Assembly: GCA_008692225.1 (NCBI GenBank)
Contig: VICG01000009.1
Location: 1,054,001-1,118,000 of the forward strand
Direction of reading: 5' to 3'
From: Monilinia fructicola
Lineage: Eukaryota > Ascomycota > Leotiomycetes > Helotiales > Sclerotiniaceae
Length of the DNA: 64,000 nucleotides
Shown: positions 11,787 to 25,188 of the stretch, piece by piece
Layout of the letters: every line of letters begins with the position of its first letter
Position numbering within the stretch: the first letter of the stretch is position 1
Translations under genes and position numbers: made by a program
The notes under the pieces: generated by a model
What the model saw: only the letters and a program-made list of their open reading frames with translations
The model's database searches: none
What the model was told of the DNA's origin: nothing

Positions 11787-13440
11787 ATGACCGACCATGC
11801 TCTCGCAGCAGGTGGCGACAACCATGCGAATGCCAATACCAATGTAGCTTCGCCTCCAATCATTATACCGCGCCAAGATGAACAATCCGGCGTCGAACCA
11901 TTCCCCTCTCTCAACGAGCCCTCACCTCAAAGTCCATCCTCTCCCATCTCTAAAGTCGGAGCTGAAGGCACTACTCGAAGTAGGGGACAATCAAGTACAC
12001 TGAGTAGCATCCGCCGAGCTTCTAAAGTGTTCGAAGAATCGAATCCGCCCACTGGATTTTGCATTGCTTCCGGACAAATCGCGTCGCAAGTACCATCAAT
12101 CACGGATATCAGACGAGGAAGTTTTGGGACCGAGGGCTGGTCGGGCGAAGGACAGGTTCGAGAGAAGCAGAGACGAACTAACTCGTCACTAAGTACCATA
12201 TCACAATCGGGAGAGCAGGAGAAGGGCAGGGGGAAGAATCCAGCGGGCATGAATACCCCTAGTAACACATCACCTGGTCCGGAGCTCAGACATGATGCTC
12301 TCCCCGAAGCTGCCGAGGAAGAAGAACGTTCTCGTCCTCCTATTGAAGCAGATCGCAATGCGAAAGCCAGGTCCACTGTAACGCACCTCGATGCCAAAAG
12401 CGATGTCCTTGTCAAGCCAATTTCAAATGCCCGGAGTAGCAGCGACACAAACCACTTGTCTAACAATGTGAAGGTAGAAGATGGATACAGGACAACGCCT
12501 TTTGATAACGGGTATCAATTCCCGCCCAAACACTCGTGGTCGGTATCAACGGCGATTTTCTTCAAGGCCTTCTGGCAGTTCTTCATCACGCCCGTGGGCT
12601 TTCTGGTTACGGTTTATGGATTGAATGTCGTGGCTTGGGGCGGTATGCTCTTCTTGCTCCTGTGCAATGCCTCTCCCGCCATGTGCCGGCCCACCTGCAA
12701 CGACATCAACTCGCCCCGGCGTATCTGGATCGAAATCGATTCTCAGATTCTCAATGCGCTGTTTTGCGTCACGGGATTTGGCACCATCCCCTGGAGGTTT
12801 CGCGACCTTTACTATCTCCTCCAATACCGGATCGGCAAGAACGACATGGGTCTCCGAAGACTGGCCGGCATCAACAGAAGTTGGTTCAGACTCCCGGGCT
12901 CCCAGGATCTCCCGGCGGACCTGGGACCCGCCCAAATCATGAACGGAGCGGCCCAGATTCCACCATCCTGCGTGGCCTTCCCCCTCGACAAATCGCCCGA
13001 TGCGCCACTCACGGGCGTTCGGGCCCCCCCAACCGCGATGTGGAAACTCGACTTTGTCGTTTGGACCATGGTGTGGAACACCTTCCTCCAGGCTGTCCTC
13101 TCGGGTTTCATGTGGGGTCTCAACCGTTATGACCGTCCGTCGTGGAGCACGGGTCTCTTTGTAGCATTGGCTTGTATCGTCGCGGCTTGCGGAGGCATCA
13201 TGTCCTTCATGGAGGGAGGCGAAAAACGTCAAGGCGATTGAGGGGGTGCCGGTTAGTGACGTCGACCGTGCAAAGTTGGCGAGGGATCGGGAGTTGGGCA
13301 TTGTGCATTTCAATAACATTAAGGATGAGAAGCCCAAGGAGAAGGGCAAGGGGAAGGATGCGAAGAAGAGTCCGAGTGCGTCCAAGGAGACACGGCTGGA
13401 AGATAGCATTGACGAGGGCATTGTTCAAGCGATCAAGTAA
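11787..13440 (+). CDS. DUF2985 family polytopic membrane protein (frameshifted near 3' end)
   Basis: Function unknown; DUF2985 proteins are fungal membrane proteins, some fused to PLAC8 domains. The first ~245 residues are polar, Ser/Glu/Arg-rich and probably disordered. Hydrophobic helices follow at about 255-293 (FWQFFITPVGFLV and NVVAWGGMLFLLLCN), 320-340 (ILNALFCVTGFGTIPW), 423-445 and 455-474. The family motif LNALFCVTGFGTIPWRFRD is present. The frame that opens at 11787 stops at 13239-13241 just after the last helix. One base over, the frame continues directly as VKAIEGVPVSDVDRAKLARD and on to a stop at 13438-13440, which reads as an authentic conserved tail. Removing one A from the A5 run at 13222-13226 joins the two into 550 aa. 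No plausible intron bridges them. Confidence 0.82.
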
Positions 13441-14467
13441 TGATGGCGTGTGCTTTCTTGGGAACGAACTTTGGGCGCATTTTCTTTCATCTTCTTTCTT
13501 TTCTCTTTTTTTTTTTTTTTTTTTTTGATTACGATAGAAGCGATTTGGTACCTATACACATACATACAGACAGACATACCCACGATATATGATGCGTTTT
13601 GGATTGGGCATTGGGTAACGACCGTCATACGCATTTCTAGCACGGGCACATGATCATCAGATATACATAATACAATTCTTTTTTTCCCCCCAGAGAGCTG
13701 GCTCCTATTGCTCTGTCTTCCTAGGGACCCATCACCATCACCACCACCATCACCTATGACATTGACATTGACATTGACATTGACATGATCTGATGTGATG
13801 TGAAATCGTATTGCGCAAAACAATTTAATTTATGCATCTTCCTCCCATGGACACGAATTCCACTTCCCAGGCGTGCGAGTAAGTAGTGGGGACCAGGGTG
13901 CAGACGTCGGGTAGACTGAATCATCCACACCTTTCTTTATATGGATCTTGAGTTTTTTTGTCGAGCTCCTCAAGTCACTTCGATCCATAGTTTTCGAAGA
14001 CTCGGGCATTTGATCTGGATTGCAGGCATGATGAGACCGTAGTTTAGATGGGCATTAGGGATTTAGGAGGGGTGTGTTTGGACGAGGAGGGTGGGGAGGG
14101 TATGAGATGGGGAATGGGACGGACGACAAGCGAGGTGGACAAAAAAAGGAGGTGGACATTGGGGGGAGTTTCCTCGTCATGATCCACAATATGAGCGTGG
14201 GGGCAGCATTTAGATTGAGGGCAGACGGAGGCGAGACGGTGCAGCCCGGGTTTCTCGGGATTGGTTCCATGTTGTTGGTGCTAGAGTATTCCTGGATGGT
14301 GTGCTTCGATATAGCAAGCCTTCTTATATGCCTTAGTGGCTATCCTATCCGCCTAGATATGTTCAATGAGACTGGGTAGATCCTTTTGGATGTGGCACCA
14401 GCCTCGAAGACCAAGTTGGAGGTGATATAGATCCATTCCTCTCAATCCCTCCATCGCAGATACCTCC
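13441..14467. other. Convergent spacer DUF2985 gene/UCH37
   Basis: Holds both 3' ends. It contains a 21-base T run at 13506-13526 and about five GACATT units at 13757-13786. Small ORFs here are G/C-strand artefacts without recognisable similarity. Confidence 0.55.
13506..13526. repeat. T21 homopolymer
   Basis: Uninterrupted run of 21 T residues about 65 bp after the DUF2985 stop. It could be part of the 3' processing region; its length is likely unreliable in any assembly. Confidence 0.8.
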
Positions 14468-15558
14468 TCAACCTGACATCTCCAAATCCTGACCCCCACC
14501 ACCCTTCTTCTGTTCCTCGGCCCTCGTCTTCGTTCTCTTTTTCGCTTCTTCCACCCACTGCTCATACGCCTGCGGTCCCTCTTTCAACTTGTCCCCTATT
14601 ACACCCTTAAGTACTTCGCCGGCAAAGCCCACAAAATTATGTCTGCGTAAAGCATTTTCAAATTGCCACTCATTTCTCTTCTGTTCCTCCCTCATCAACA
14701 ACTCGACATCCCCCATTTCCCTCGCCCTAACCCTCAGATCCCTCACCATGGCTAGCAAGTTAAAGCGTATCTCCGTGGCTGGATACCGTGCGATTCTCCT
14801 CTGCAAGACCGGTATAACCTTCTCAGGAAACTCCTCGAAAGTCGAAGCACCGTGGGAAATGGGCGCAGGTTGCAGACCGTCAAGCTCATAGAGCGTCCCA
14901 TTTATAGACGTGTACGCGATGAAATGGTACACATCCCCATCCTCATCCCTCGACGAGCGCTGCGTCTCGTCGACAAACGGGCTCGATTTCGCAAAACTAT
15001 TATGGACATCCCTGATCAACTCGCTGTTGCTGAGCGCCTCTCCTCTGAACTCCGCCGGGAATCCCGACGTGAATTCTTTGAATTCGCGCAGCGGGGCTCC
15101 AACGTCGATTTCTTCCGCTTTGTTCAGCAGGACGGAGAGTAAGGCTTGGGTGCCACAGGCATTCTGTATCGTCTGCGCGGCGAAGAACAGGTTTTCCGCA
15201 GCGGCATAGTCGTAAGCACCATCCTTGGGTGTGCCGTCTTGGTTGGGAGCTTCGCCCACGGGATACTTGAAGAGGAATATGACGCCGTAGACGGGCGAGA
15301 GTTGGCGGAGGAAATCGGAATCGAGTGCGATCAATTCTTCGAATTGCACATCTTTGACGCCGAGATTATCGAGCAGGAAAGTAAAAACTCCCTATGGGAG
15401 AAGAGGTTAGCGGTTCGTTTGCTCCAAGTCGAGGCTGGTGATCTGTTCTTACTGCATCGGATTCGACTATATAGGATTGTTAGTCTTGTACTTTGGGGGG
15501 AGATGGCGGGGGGATATCTGGAGATATAATACATACTGGTAGACCAGCCGCCACTCAT
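14468..15558 (-). CDS. UCH37: Ubiquitin C-terminal hydrolase UCH37/UCHL5
   Basis: Cysteine deubiquitinase of peptidase family C12. UCH37 acts at the proteasome 19S particle, trimming or debranching ubiquitin chains. Exons 15558-15537, 15466-15453 and 15391-14468 give 319 aa (human UCHL5 is 329). Spliced start is MSGGWSTIESDAGVFTFLLD. Active-site elements: Gln85 and Cys91 in FFAAQTIQNACGTQ, His168 in VYHFIAY, Asp183 in LYELDGL. The C-terminal helical extension (RRHNFVGFAGEVLKGVIG and onward) matches the UCH37-specific region, ending in a Lys/Glu-rich tail. The second exon is only 14 nt, yet it carries the conserved IESDA segment that makes the N-terminus correct. No frameshift. Confidence 0.95.
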
Positions 15559-17042
15559 GGTTCCTTTGAGGTTAACGTCTGTACAGAAATTGTGGTGAGT
15601 GGAGAGTGGAGAATGGAGAGTGGTGAGTGGTGAGTGCAAAGTGGGTTTGAGAATGAAGCTACACAAACATTTGGAAGTAAACTTCTGAAACCAAGCTTGG
15701 AAGCTCTAGGTACAAGTATGGAGAGAGGAATTACGTAGGCGCTAATGTCATTAGCGGGCGCTAACCCCTCTTCCACGTGACGGTCTCGTATTGTTCCCAA
15801 TGGAATTCCAAACTACGGAAAAATAAAGATTCTATTACAGTAGTTACTTTTTTATAAGTAGGTCTGTCTGAGTTGACATCAAAAGATCAAATGCACGTCA
15901 TTTTTAAGGTTGAGATATATTTGTAGATCTTCACCTTCTAGATGTACTTGTCTTTATTAATTATTTCTTTATTTCTGTATTTATTTAAAATATATCGATA
16001 TTATATATATATTTACTTATTTATTTACAGATTGCTGTGGAATTTAAAGCAGAATCATGGACAGATAAATTCTGTTACAATCAATCCCTAATATACTTTT
16101 CCATCAGAACATGCTGTTGACTGCATCCTTTCATGGGAAAGCAAAGAACGATAGATGATAGATTTCTATCGAACGGAAGACATGGCTATGCTAACCAAAC
16201 CCACATCGTCATACATATCACTCCCTCTCCATGGAATTGGTAGTCTTAGTAGTAGTATTGGTACTGTATAGAAACTGATGGGTTAATTGATGTGATTGAT
16301 TGATTGTTTGATTGATTGATTGATTGATTGATTTCCTGGCAGATTATCTGATAGATTATCTAGACACATTATCATTGCAACCCCAAGCGTTTGCAAATCC
16401 ATTCCATTCGTGATACAAGATCGCCGCTATTCTCAACTGTAACGCCAACTGATTTTTGTAACCACCCATGCCTATCCAATTGGGCATATGAAGCCCATCC
16501 CACTCAATAGTTCCTCCAATTCTCAAGCCCAGTCAAAAGAACGCCGCCCAATGCAAGATGCTGTAGTGGTATATAAGGATCGTGGGTGCTGGTATTCGTA
16601 CAAGAATATTTAGCAAAGGAAAATCGTAAAACTTCGTAAATCATTGGTCGGATATGAAGGAGAGTCGTGAGGATAATGTAGTATTAAAAAGCGATAATTA
16701 AAGAGATCCGTAAATGTGATCTCGTCATCTGATGATGCACGCGTAGTCATAAGCTCAAAAGGGGGGTGGAGGGGGGAGGATGAAGGATGAAGGATAGTTT
16801 GGATATTAATGCTCGCGGCCCTTCCCTTTGAAATCTGCCGGGGGAGTGTCGTACGGAGAGCGTGGTAGAGGTTGAGGATTAGACGTGTAAGGGTGAAAGT
16901 GAGGTATATGATGCATGTGTTGCTGCATGTGGTCTGACGATTGAGGTTCAAATTTGATCGGGTCCGCAGAAGACCTGGGCTCAAATTGAAAAGATGGTGT
17001 TGTGGTCCTGGTCGTAAATGTTAAATCGCCTTCGTTCGAGGT
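15559..17042. other. Intergenic region UCH37/Zn2Cys6 gene
   Basis: About 1.5 kb with UCH37 promoter sequence and the 3' end of the regulator gene. It contains a GAGTGGAGA-type repeat (about 15594-15636), an AT-rich stretch (about 15940-16040) and a (GATT)n tetranucleotide repeat (about 16294-16333). A 124-codon ORF on the minus strand here has no recognisable features and I do not call it. Confidence 0.5.
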
Positions 17043-18974
17043 TTATATCCACACGGTCGGAAGCACAAACCCGCCGAAATTCGAGCCGGAGCCCTGCCCC
17101 TCATAAAGAGCAAAATCATCCCCATGTTCGCTGTAGACAGTAGAACCCTCCCCAAAATTCGAAGAAGCCGGACTGTGATATCCACCAAACCCACTAGGTG
17201 ATGGGATCCCCAAGTACTGATTGGCGTATGGGTCGAGAGACAATGGAGGAATGGCGGTAGTGGAAATCGGATCGGGAGGCATAGTCATGAGGTGCTCTTG
17301 GCTGTAAGTGAAAGCAGGGTTCCCATAAGGAGACATGGTGTTGAAATTGTCTTCCATGCCATAACTGGTGTGTGAAAATGTCGGGAAAGAAGCTGTGCGC
17401 TCTGGCTGGACCCAGCCCATGCGACTTCTAAACTTGGATACCATATCGATAGGATACTCCATAAGATGGAGAGGAGTTTGCATGTTGGAATCGGAGGTCT
17501 GGGAAACGTTGATCGAGAACAGTCGACGAGCGATTTCTTCGATAGGGCCGAGCGAAAGACTGCCAAAATATGCTGCTCCAACCTCGGGGAAGAGAGGTTC
17601 CACGACCAAAGCAATAGTATAATAATGAGCAAGAATAACCAATGCCGAAGGAGATCCTCGTGTTTGCTGAAGAAACATGACCGGCAGCCAGAACAACCAA
17701 GCTCGAAGTGGGTTGAGCATTTCAAATCGCTGAGCAGCGGTATGCGATGGAGATACCTTGCGGACACCTCGAACAAAGCTCATAAGCTGTTGAATAGCTT
17801 TGGTATCTTCGCAATTGCTCTTCAAGTGAACTTCGACCTTTTGAAGCTGGGCATACGCACGCTGCAATGCGTCCAAGTCTTGCTTGCGTGGTTGGCTGAG
17901 TTTTGTATGGCCGGGCGCTGGAGATGGTGGTGCGGTTGGGAACGTACTTTGCTCTGCAATGAAATCGCCGAATTGAGATTCCATTTTCCATGGCTGCATG
18001 GCGTCGATGACCTGTCAAAAATTAGTTCATGTTGAAACGGGGCGTCATAAAGCAAAGATAACTCATACAGATGAAGTTCCATGCATCAGCTGGGTCCAAC
18101 CACGCCTAAACGACCATTAGCTCGAGTACCGGTGGAGAGCATCTTCATCGATGACCTACCATTCTGTTGCTTGCCAGGAAAGAAGAAGGGAAGCCCCTAG
18201 AACTGCGTCGGAATTCTGCCCTGAAAACTCTCCAATAGCTTCGTGTAAGCCCTTGAGGGCAATGCCACGGTGGATGTATGCCATGTTTGCCGTCAGAGGG
18301 CAGTCTGTCAACCAGGCTAGATGAGTGGCAGACAAGGCAAGTAAAGCATGCATGACGAAAGGATAGTTCGATCCAATCTTGAGCAAACTGATGAAGTGGT
18401 TAGTTAGCATGCCCAGCCCTACAAATACCAAATTGCCAAACTTACAGTGGAATCTGTCGGGTCCAGATGGTGAAGTTACCAGCATCATGCATGCTGAGCT
18501 CACTTGAAACGGAAGCAACGTGATGGATGAGGCGAAGGTCTTCAAAGGTGAAATATTGAGGGTTGGGAGCTGGATAGATGTATAAATCAGGGAATGGAAA
18601 ATTCCCGGTCTGTTGCCAGCGCTCGATATCTGCTTCAATCTCCGGGGTCCAAAGCAAGTCTGCTTTCTCAGGTGTTGCTGCTCGCTCCTCCTGCACTGGC
18701 ATATCCATATATGGACAACGACAATTGTGCTTCGTACAGTTTCGACTAAGCTTATTGTTAATACGAAAGCTTCTTCACGCCACGGGGATGGCTTTGCTTT
18801 CACAACATACCATTGAGGGAAGTTCTCATCGCAACGAATGTGTCTACGCTTGCAGGTTTCACAACCTTTGCGAGATTTGGTATGACTATTTCAAGCTCAG
18901 TTTGCGTTCACACGGAATCACTATTCGTATATATCTTACCTCCTACGAGGGGGTCCACCTCCAGGTCCGGCCAT
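17043..18974 (-). CDS. Zn2Cys6 fungal transcription factor
   Basis: Nuclear DNA-binding regulator, likely of the Upc2-like branch of C6 factors. Exons are 18974-18940, 18885-18811, 18745-18446, 18387-18160, 18105-18069 and 18011-17043, giving 547 aa. The binuclear zinc cluster, with Cys20, 23, 30, 37, 40 and 45/47, is assembled only after splicing exons 1-3: RKGCETCKRRHIRC, then DENFPQC and RNCTKHNCRCPY. The C-terminal regulatory domain includes MHALLALSATHLAWLTDCPL, SLLLSWQATEW and PLRAWLFWLPVMFLQQTRGS, as in the fungal-TF 2 / Upc2 ligand-binding-type domain. The last 130 residues are Ser/Pro/Gly/Tyr-rich and may be an activation region. The target pathway is unknown. Its 5' end faces 13.7 kb without another gene. 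Confidence 0.88.
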
Positions 18975-21900
18975 TTTTAATAAGGCTTTGGGGAAAGAAG
19001 TCTGGGAAAGAGTAAAGAATTGACGACGAAGGCTTGAACGAGTGAAAGCCAACGTCGAAACGGGTTTGAAAGGTTAAGGTCAATCGGATATATATAAAGC
19101 CAAATAACTTGAATGTTACGTCAAAGAGGCAACAAGTGGGCAGGGACCAGTGGGTATTTGAATGATCTCCGAGGCTGCCGGATATATATAAGCTTTAGCG
19201 TCCTGAAAGCGAGTGTAATGGTAAGGCTGCAAGAGCCGGCCGGACTTAATATCTTCTTGAATCAGAAAAACGACCAGAGTTGGAAGCGTCACGGTTGAAA
19301 GCAATCTAATTGTGCTCCGATTTGAGGTGAGGTTGGACCGGCTTCGAGCAGCAAATAAGCATATAAGCTGCGTATGTCTCTGGTATGTTCAGTAGACCAA
19401 GGAGGAATTCGGCCTGATAATCGTTACACAGTGGGTAGTGGTTGCGTAGCGATTGTGTGGGTTCAAGTTGTTCAACGAAGGTATGTTGTGAGTCAAGGCT
19501 GCGAAAGAAATTTCCTCCGAAGGCTTGCCTTTTAGGTTTGGGGAGAATTAGGGCTGAGTGAGGACGACACAAAAGCGAATGGAAGGAGCCAGCGAGGGCT
19601 TCCTAAGGGTGATGCACACAAGCGAATGTGGTGGGAGGGAGCTGCTGCAGCGAACGTGAGGGCTGAAGGGTATGTGTTTTCTGTATGATCCTAATGCGAA
19701 AGGGAAATATCAAAGTCATGTTTTGGCTGGCGATGCCAGCATTCTAATAGAAAGGCGTTCTGTGCCGGGAGTGTGGCAGAATTGATGAAAGAGGTATAGC
19801 GTTCAGCACAGCCAAGGTACCCGGGATGCGGAGCGCTTGAAAGCCTGCATGTGTAAGGCAGGGTAGTGTGGTACGGAGTGTCTGGGATGATGATGGTTTG
19901 GATTTGGTATGGTCAGAATGGATGGATGAATGGTATGGTATGGTATGGTATGGTATGGTGGAAGGCTAGGTATGGTTAGGAAGGGTAAGAGTTGGTAAGT
20001 GTCAGTGTCTGAAAATAAATCTTTTTCTTGGACGATATAGGTAAGTTTAGATCAAGTAGAGCGGAATTGATTGATTAGTGAGTAATTTAGTATGAAAAGC
20101 ATGAAAACGGGTTAGAATCGCAGCACAGTAGTTCCGAGGGATAGGCAGACAGTAAACAGTAAACAGACATTAGCATATTTGTTAGACTGCTGCTTAGCAA
20201 ACTGCATGAACAGATTTTGCCATGCTGCCTACCCACCTTGACTAAAGCATACTATAGCATCGTTCGTTCATCCATTCCACTGGCTGTCATACAGGACCAT
20301 TAGTCAGGCATTCATTAACATTGATCCAGTTTCTATTTTCATCCAAGGGCAAACAAACGATCTTGGGTGCCACAAGGAGGAAGAGGCCCACGATTTGTCT
20401 CCGTATGTCATCAGTATGGGGTCTTAGGTTGATCGATTGTTAGTCAAACAGCAGTCATACTGTACAGCACTGTACAGTATGTTATTATCCAGGAATTGAG
20501 GGGGTTTCTCTTAGTAACTTGGATGCAAAAATGTTTAAAAGAGGTCAATGTGAGCAGGGTAGTTGAGAGCACCGAAGAATGGAAGCAAGGTAAAGCTTCT
20601 CCTTCCCTTCGGTTTCGACAGGGTAAAACTGATCATGATCAATCCGTGGGTTTGAGGTATTAGTTCGACTACTCCACGGTTTTGCAGTATTTACTTACTA
20701 TTTTTACCATGACCGCAACATCGTACCACCTGTGCCACTGCCATCAGATAGGTCGGTATTGAACGATCAACCCTTCCAAACCCAGGGATAACAGTAGGCT
20801 GAAGAATAAAGGTTACCTGAAGTATAACATGTGCTAAGAATACAGTACCAGAGCAATGGGGGTAAGTTCCTGGGTAACTCTCATCACACAAGGCTCAAAG
20901 AGGGTCTAAAACAAGTGTACGGACATTATAGAATGTCCATTTAGGTTTCACTTGGAAGTGGCAGGGCAAACAAGTAAGGGAAAAAAAGGCGAAAGAGAGC
21001 AGAAACCACGGATAAGAATAACCTCTTCCGGTTTAACTCCCACCGATCTTGCTGTTTTTGTTTCTGACATACTCCGTCCTTTACACACAAATCCAATGAT
21101 TATTTTTAACCCTAAAACAGCATTACCGTTCATTCGTTTACTGAATATCCTCTACGGAGTAACAAAGTCAAAGCAACGTAAAGCAACGGAGGGAAAGCAA
21201 CGTAAAGCAAAACAAAGTAGAGGAAAGGGAAGGGAAGGAAAGGGATTCTACCCAAGACCTAGAGAGACAGAACAATATGTAACTCACCGCTTTCCATATT
21301 CCCATCTAGCTTTTCCGAAGAAACTAATAAAAACTCTAATTTGTTACGGATATGCCACTGTACTGTGCGGTAGGCTGTAGGCTGTTAGCGAATGGTAAAT
21401 CTAATCCACTTATCTAATTTTCGATACTGTATCAATTTCTGCGTGGTAGGTACAGTAAAGGTAGCAAATATGATGTATGGTGCATGGTGCATGGTGCATA
21501 ACTTCAAATGTAGGGAGAAGTAGAGATATGAAAGAGATCATACTGTACTGTAAGGTGGTTGGTGGAGAGAGTATCCCATCTTCCTTGTCTTGAACAGCGA
21601 ACCAGCTTTCGGCGGCGTAGATCTTCTGATGCAGTCTTTGGAATACAGTAAGGTATGGCAAGGATTAAATAGTGGTAGGGTGGGTAGGGTGGTATAGTGG
21701 TATGGTGGTATGGTGGTATGGTGGTGGTATGCTCACTGATGGTAATACTGCACTGTAGTGAAGGGGGAAAGTGTAATGCATCTTGATCCAAAAATAAACA
21801 TTGTGAATACAGTATTTCACTGTACAGTACATACTATTAACTCATCTACCTACATATGTGTCTGCCACAGCTTGACACTTCAGATTGGATAGCTGGCTGG

Positions 21901-24900
21901 TATTCAATGGATTCATATATTACTGTATTTTCTGTTTGTGGATTGCTGGATATGAACAAGCCCCTTATACTTATTACCACTGGTCGATATCCGAGTCGCT
22001 TACCTCCAATGCACTCATTCACTCCAGTATCCATCGCCGCTACTGTACAGTATCCTCTCCTCCCCTAAGATAAAGGTTAAATATTGGATCGATCCATATA
22101 AATCCAACGAGTAGACGTTATCATTGGTAGCAAATTCTGCTGTCAAAACTTGCGACATCCTACTGTACCGTACCTTGGATCGAACGAAACAAGATATTTG
22201 TAAGATATTCATATTCATATTCATTCGGCCATTCAAGTCATTCAGATTGTTGATTTGTAGGACAGATCCAGCGAATAGCCTTTATTATTTAGGGGTCAGA
22301 GTAATTCTTACCCGAAAGGAATTAGCGATTAGCTTACCATACTATACCTCTGCATTGCTGGCCATCTTCTCTATGGCCCTCTCCTGTTCAATTATGATCA
22401 ATAAATCAATATCCCTGATCGACTGATCGGTTAAAAAGACTTTATGATACTGTAAAGATGTTGATGGTACTCGCTATGGGCTGGCTGTTGGGCACAAGGC
22501 TCCAGCCTCCATTGTTGTTTGCTTTGCTTGGACTCATGATGACAGAGATTTCGTTGCATGATGTCGAAGAAAAGTGCTAATTACCTATTACCTCTGCTAT
22601 TTGTAAGGCTAGTTACATATATGGTACTGTATCCCTCGGCTTTAACTAGACAAAGCTAAGATAGAAAGCTTGCTGGTACAACCTGGAATATACTGTTGCC
22701 TGTAACTGAATATGGCATATAGGTGAATCTACTGGGAGTATCGATGTCATAGTGGTTTCTGGGCAAGGTCACAGCAGTCAACTTTGACCGAGGCAAATTC
22801 AACACTTTGCTTGGGTTCCCTTTCACCCAAAGTATCGACATACATCATCCCAATCTTCACCCACTCCAACTAACTTGTCGTGATCAATGAAACGAACGGT
22901 AAGGCACCAAGCGAAAGCGAAAGCGAAGATGTGATGACATTCGATCATACTACAATATGATGTTACGCTACACTGCACAGTGCAAAGGCAAATGCATGAA
23001 TGTGATCAGGCCCGATATTTATCGGTATCTCCTCTGTATATTTTGCTTACTCGGGATCATCATCCATAACCCCAATCCATCGCTTTACTTGCGCTCATTC
23101 AATAGCTGTGCTGAGAGCGCACAATCATACCAAACCAGCTTATTATTGCATTGTAACGCAACTTCGCATCGACGCACGCCCGCCGCTCAAGCCCAAACAC
23201 CACTCTTTGCCAGAAGGATGTGGTCCCCAGGGTCCCTCGTACACAGGAATCCGTTGATGACTGGTAACGCAGGCGAATGACTCCGCCTCGCACTTCGCTC
23301 TTTGCACTAAACCACGTCCAGCATGACGGATTCAAAAATCAATTTCTTACCAGTGTCGCACTGTGCATGAAAAGGTCTTGAATTGGATTGAATTCGAAGC
23401 CAGCAGCATTCTTCACGTCCAAAACCTAGTGCTCTTTCACACCCGGTCACATTGTCACACGTTTTCTCGTGTCCATTTTTGCATCATCACCATGTCATGG
23501 TGCGGTGCTGAGAGAGACCCTGGATATAGGTTTGCGTTGTTTCTGATGACAGACAGGCTGAAACTACCGGCGGCTGTGCAAATTATCAGGATGTCACCAA
23601 GTCCTCTCTACATTTGGAATAACCCCCTTTCGTAGCTCACATTGCCACGAATTTCGGAGACGATACCCCCGCCGGCCATAAACCTGCTTTATCATCTGAC
23701 TTGTATATAGAAACTCGATGCGAATAGATGTGTCAAGTGATGAACAAGATAAGCCGATGATGGATGAATGAAATTGTCCCGACTCAGATAGATACCTGTA
23801 CTCTCATCCTACCCTATCGTGCACTACCTACCTATAGTTTAATCTTCCTTGTGTTGTTTGAATTAGACATCCATCACATTTCCTGGGTAGCGACTCCCGG
23901 GTTACCAATCCATCGGGCTGTACATTCATTGGGTATTCTAGTTTCATATTCAGCACGCCAAATATATATACTATATTGTATATATATACACTCCATTAAA
24001 GAAAATTTTGTATCAATCATACAAATTCTCATGACTAGCAGTCGTCAGGGAGTACCCGTGGAAACACTCTCCGTCCCACGATTTTCGGGTCGATCTCCAA
24101 ATTACCCCAAATGGGTAGTTAGAGCATGTTTTACAGTATTTTCCCCTATTATCACCCACGGCACTAAAGACGGAGATCTCGCATCAGGAATCAATCATAA
24201 CCCGACGAGGCATCTCGGAGCACCGTTGAGCTACTGAGCTTTGTTTGTCTCATTTGGACAGTTAGACGGTTAGACAGCAGCTTGGGTTGGACGCCGCGGC
24301 TGAAAGGATAACCCCATCTATACTGTATCAATCCCTCCCGTGCGTTGGGATCTGCAACTGGGTTTTTCCCAAGTACCTTCTTATTAATCATCAGCATCAT
24401 ATCATAAATAAATGTTCAGAAACCCTAAAACCCCTTTTCGCTGATATCATTGGTTTACAATGACATCGTCATGGATTAGGATCTCAGCTTCACCGCCTTG
24501 GGTCACTAAGCATTTGGATGGATGCAAAGGTTGGATGGATGCAAAGGTTGGATTGGTATATTGAGAATTCTGTGTTGGCTGTGAGTCTGTGACACTGTAC
24601 AGAGGGGGAGGGATTTGATTATTCATACATCATGAGGATGAGTCAAAACGTCTATTGTTTCTTTCTGACTGTGTAGCATGAGAGTACCCATCATGCTATG
24701 CAGAGGGATTCTCTTGTGATAGTGATATTGATCATACCGTCAGTCAGTAAGTACATGTTACCTCGAAGTTCGAACGCCTCCTTCATCAAATCCTGTCAAT
24801 CGCGTGGCCAACACCATTAGTGTGCATGACACCAACTGCCCTACCCCCAGTAGATAGATCTATACATCATTCATTGGGTACAGTTAATGCAATAGTATCT

Positions 24901-25095
24901 GCGTAAGGCAAGGAAACTATGTTCCAAAGTTTCCAATGCCCTATTTTTAGCACCCATATTGTTTTCTTCTAGAAGATCTAAGCTCTTTTCTGCGCGGTAT
25001 TGGAATATGCTGTGCTGTGTTGTAATACTGTAGTAAGTAAACACAAAAGTCTTGCATGCAACATTGAAATACTACGTAGTATGAAAAGCGGGCAA

Positions 25096-25188
25096 CATCT
25101 ACAGCTACAGCTACAGCTACCGCTAAAGCTAAAGCTAAAGCTACTGTACAGCTACAGCAACAGCAACAGCAACAGCAACAGCTACCTC
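25096..25188. repeat. Compound hexanucleotide repeat CTACAG/CTAAAG/CAACAG
   Basis: Tandem 6-bp units that drift from CTACAG to CTAAAG to CAACAG, interrupted by one CTGTACAG palindrome at 25144-25151. Confidence 0.85.

Noticed and set aside
12546..13421. 291-codon minus-strand ORF opposite the DUF2985 gene
   Set aside because: Composition has no recognisable fold, and it exactly mirrors the membrane-domain exon of the DUF2985 gene, which has clear family motifs.
16610..16984. 124-codon minus-strand ORF downstream of the Zn2Cys6 gene
   Set aside because: No recognisable similarity, and it lies in the likely 3' UTR of the regulator.
23764..24237. 157-codon plus-strand ORF
   Set aside because: Hydrophobic patches without a coherent domain. 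The ORF crosses an AT-rich simple stretch, with no supporting splice pattern.
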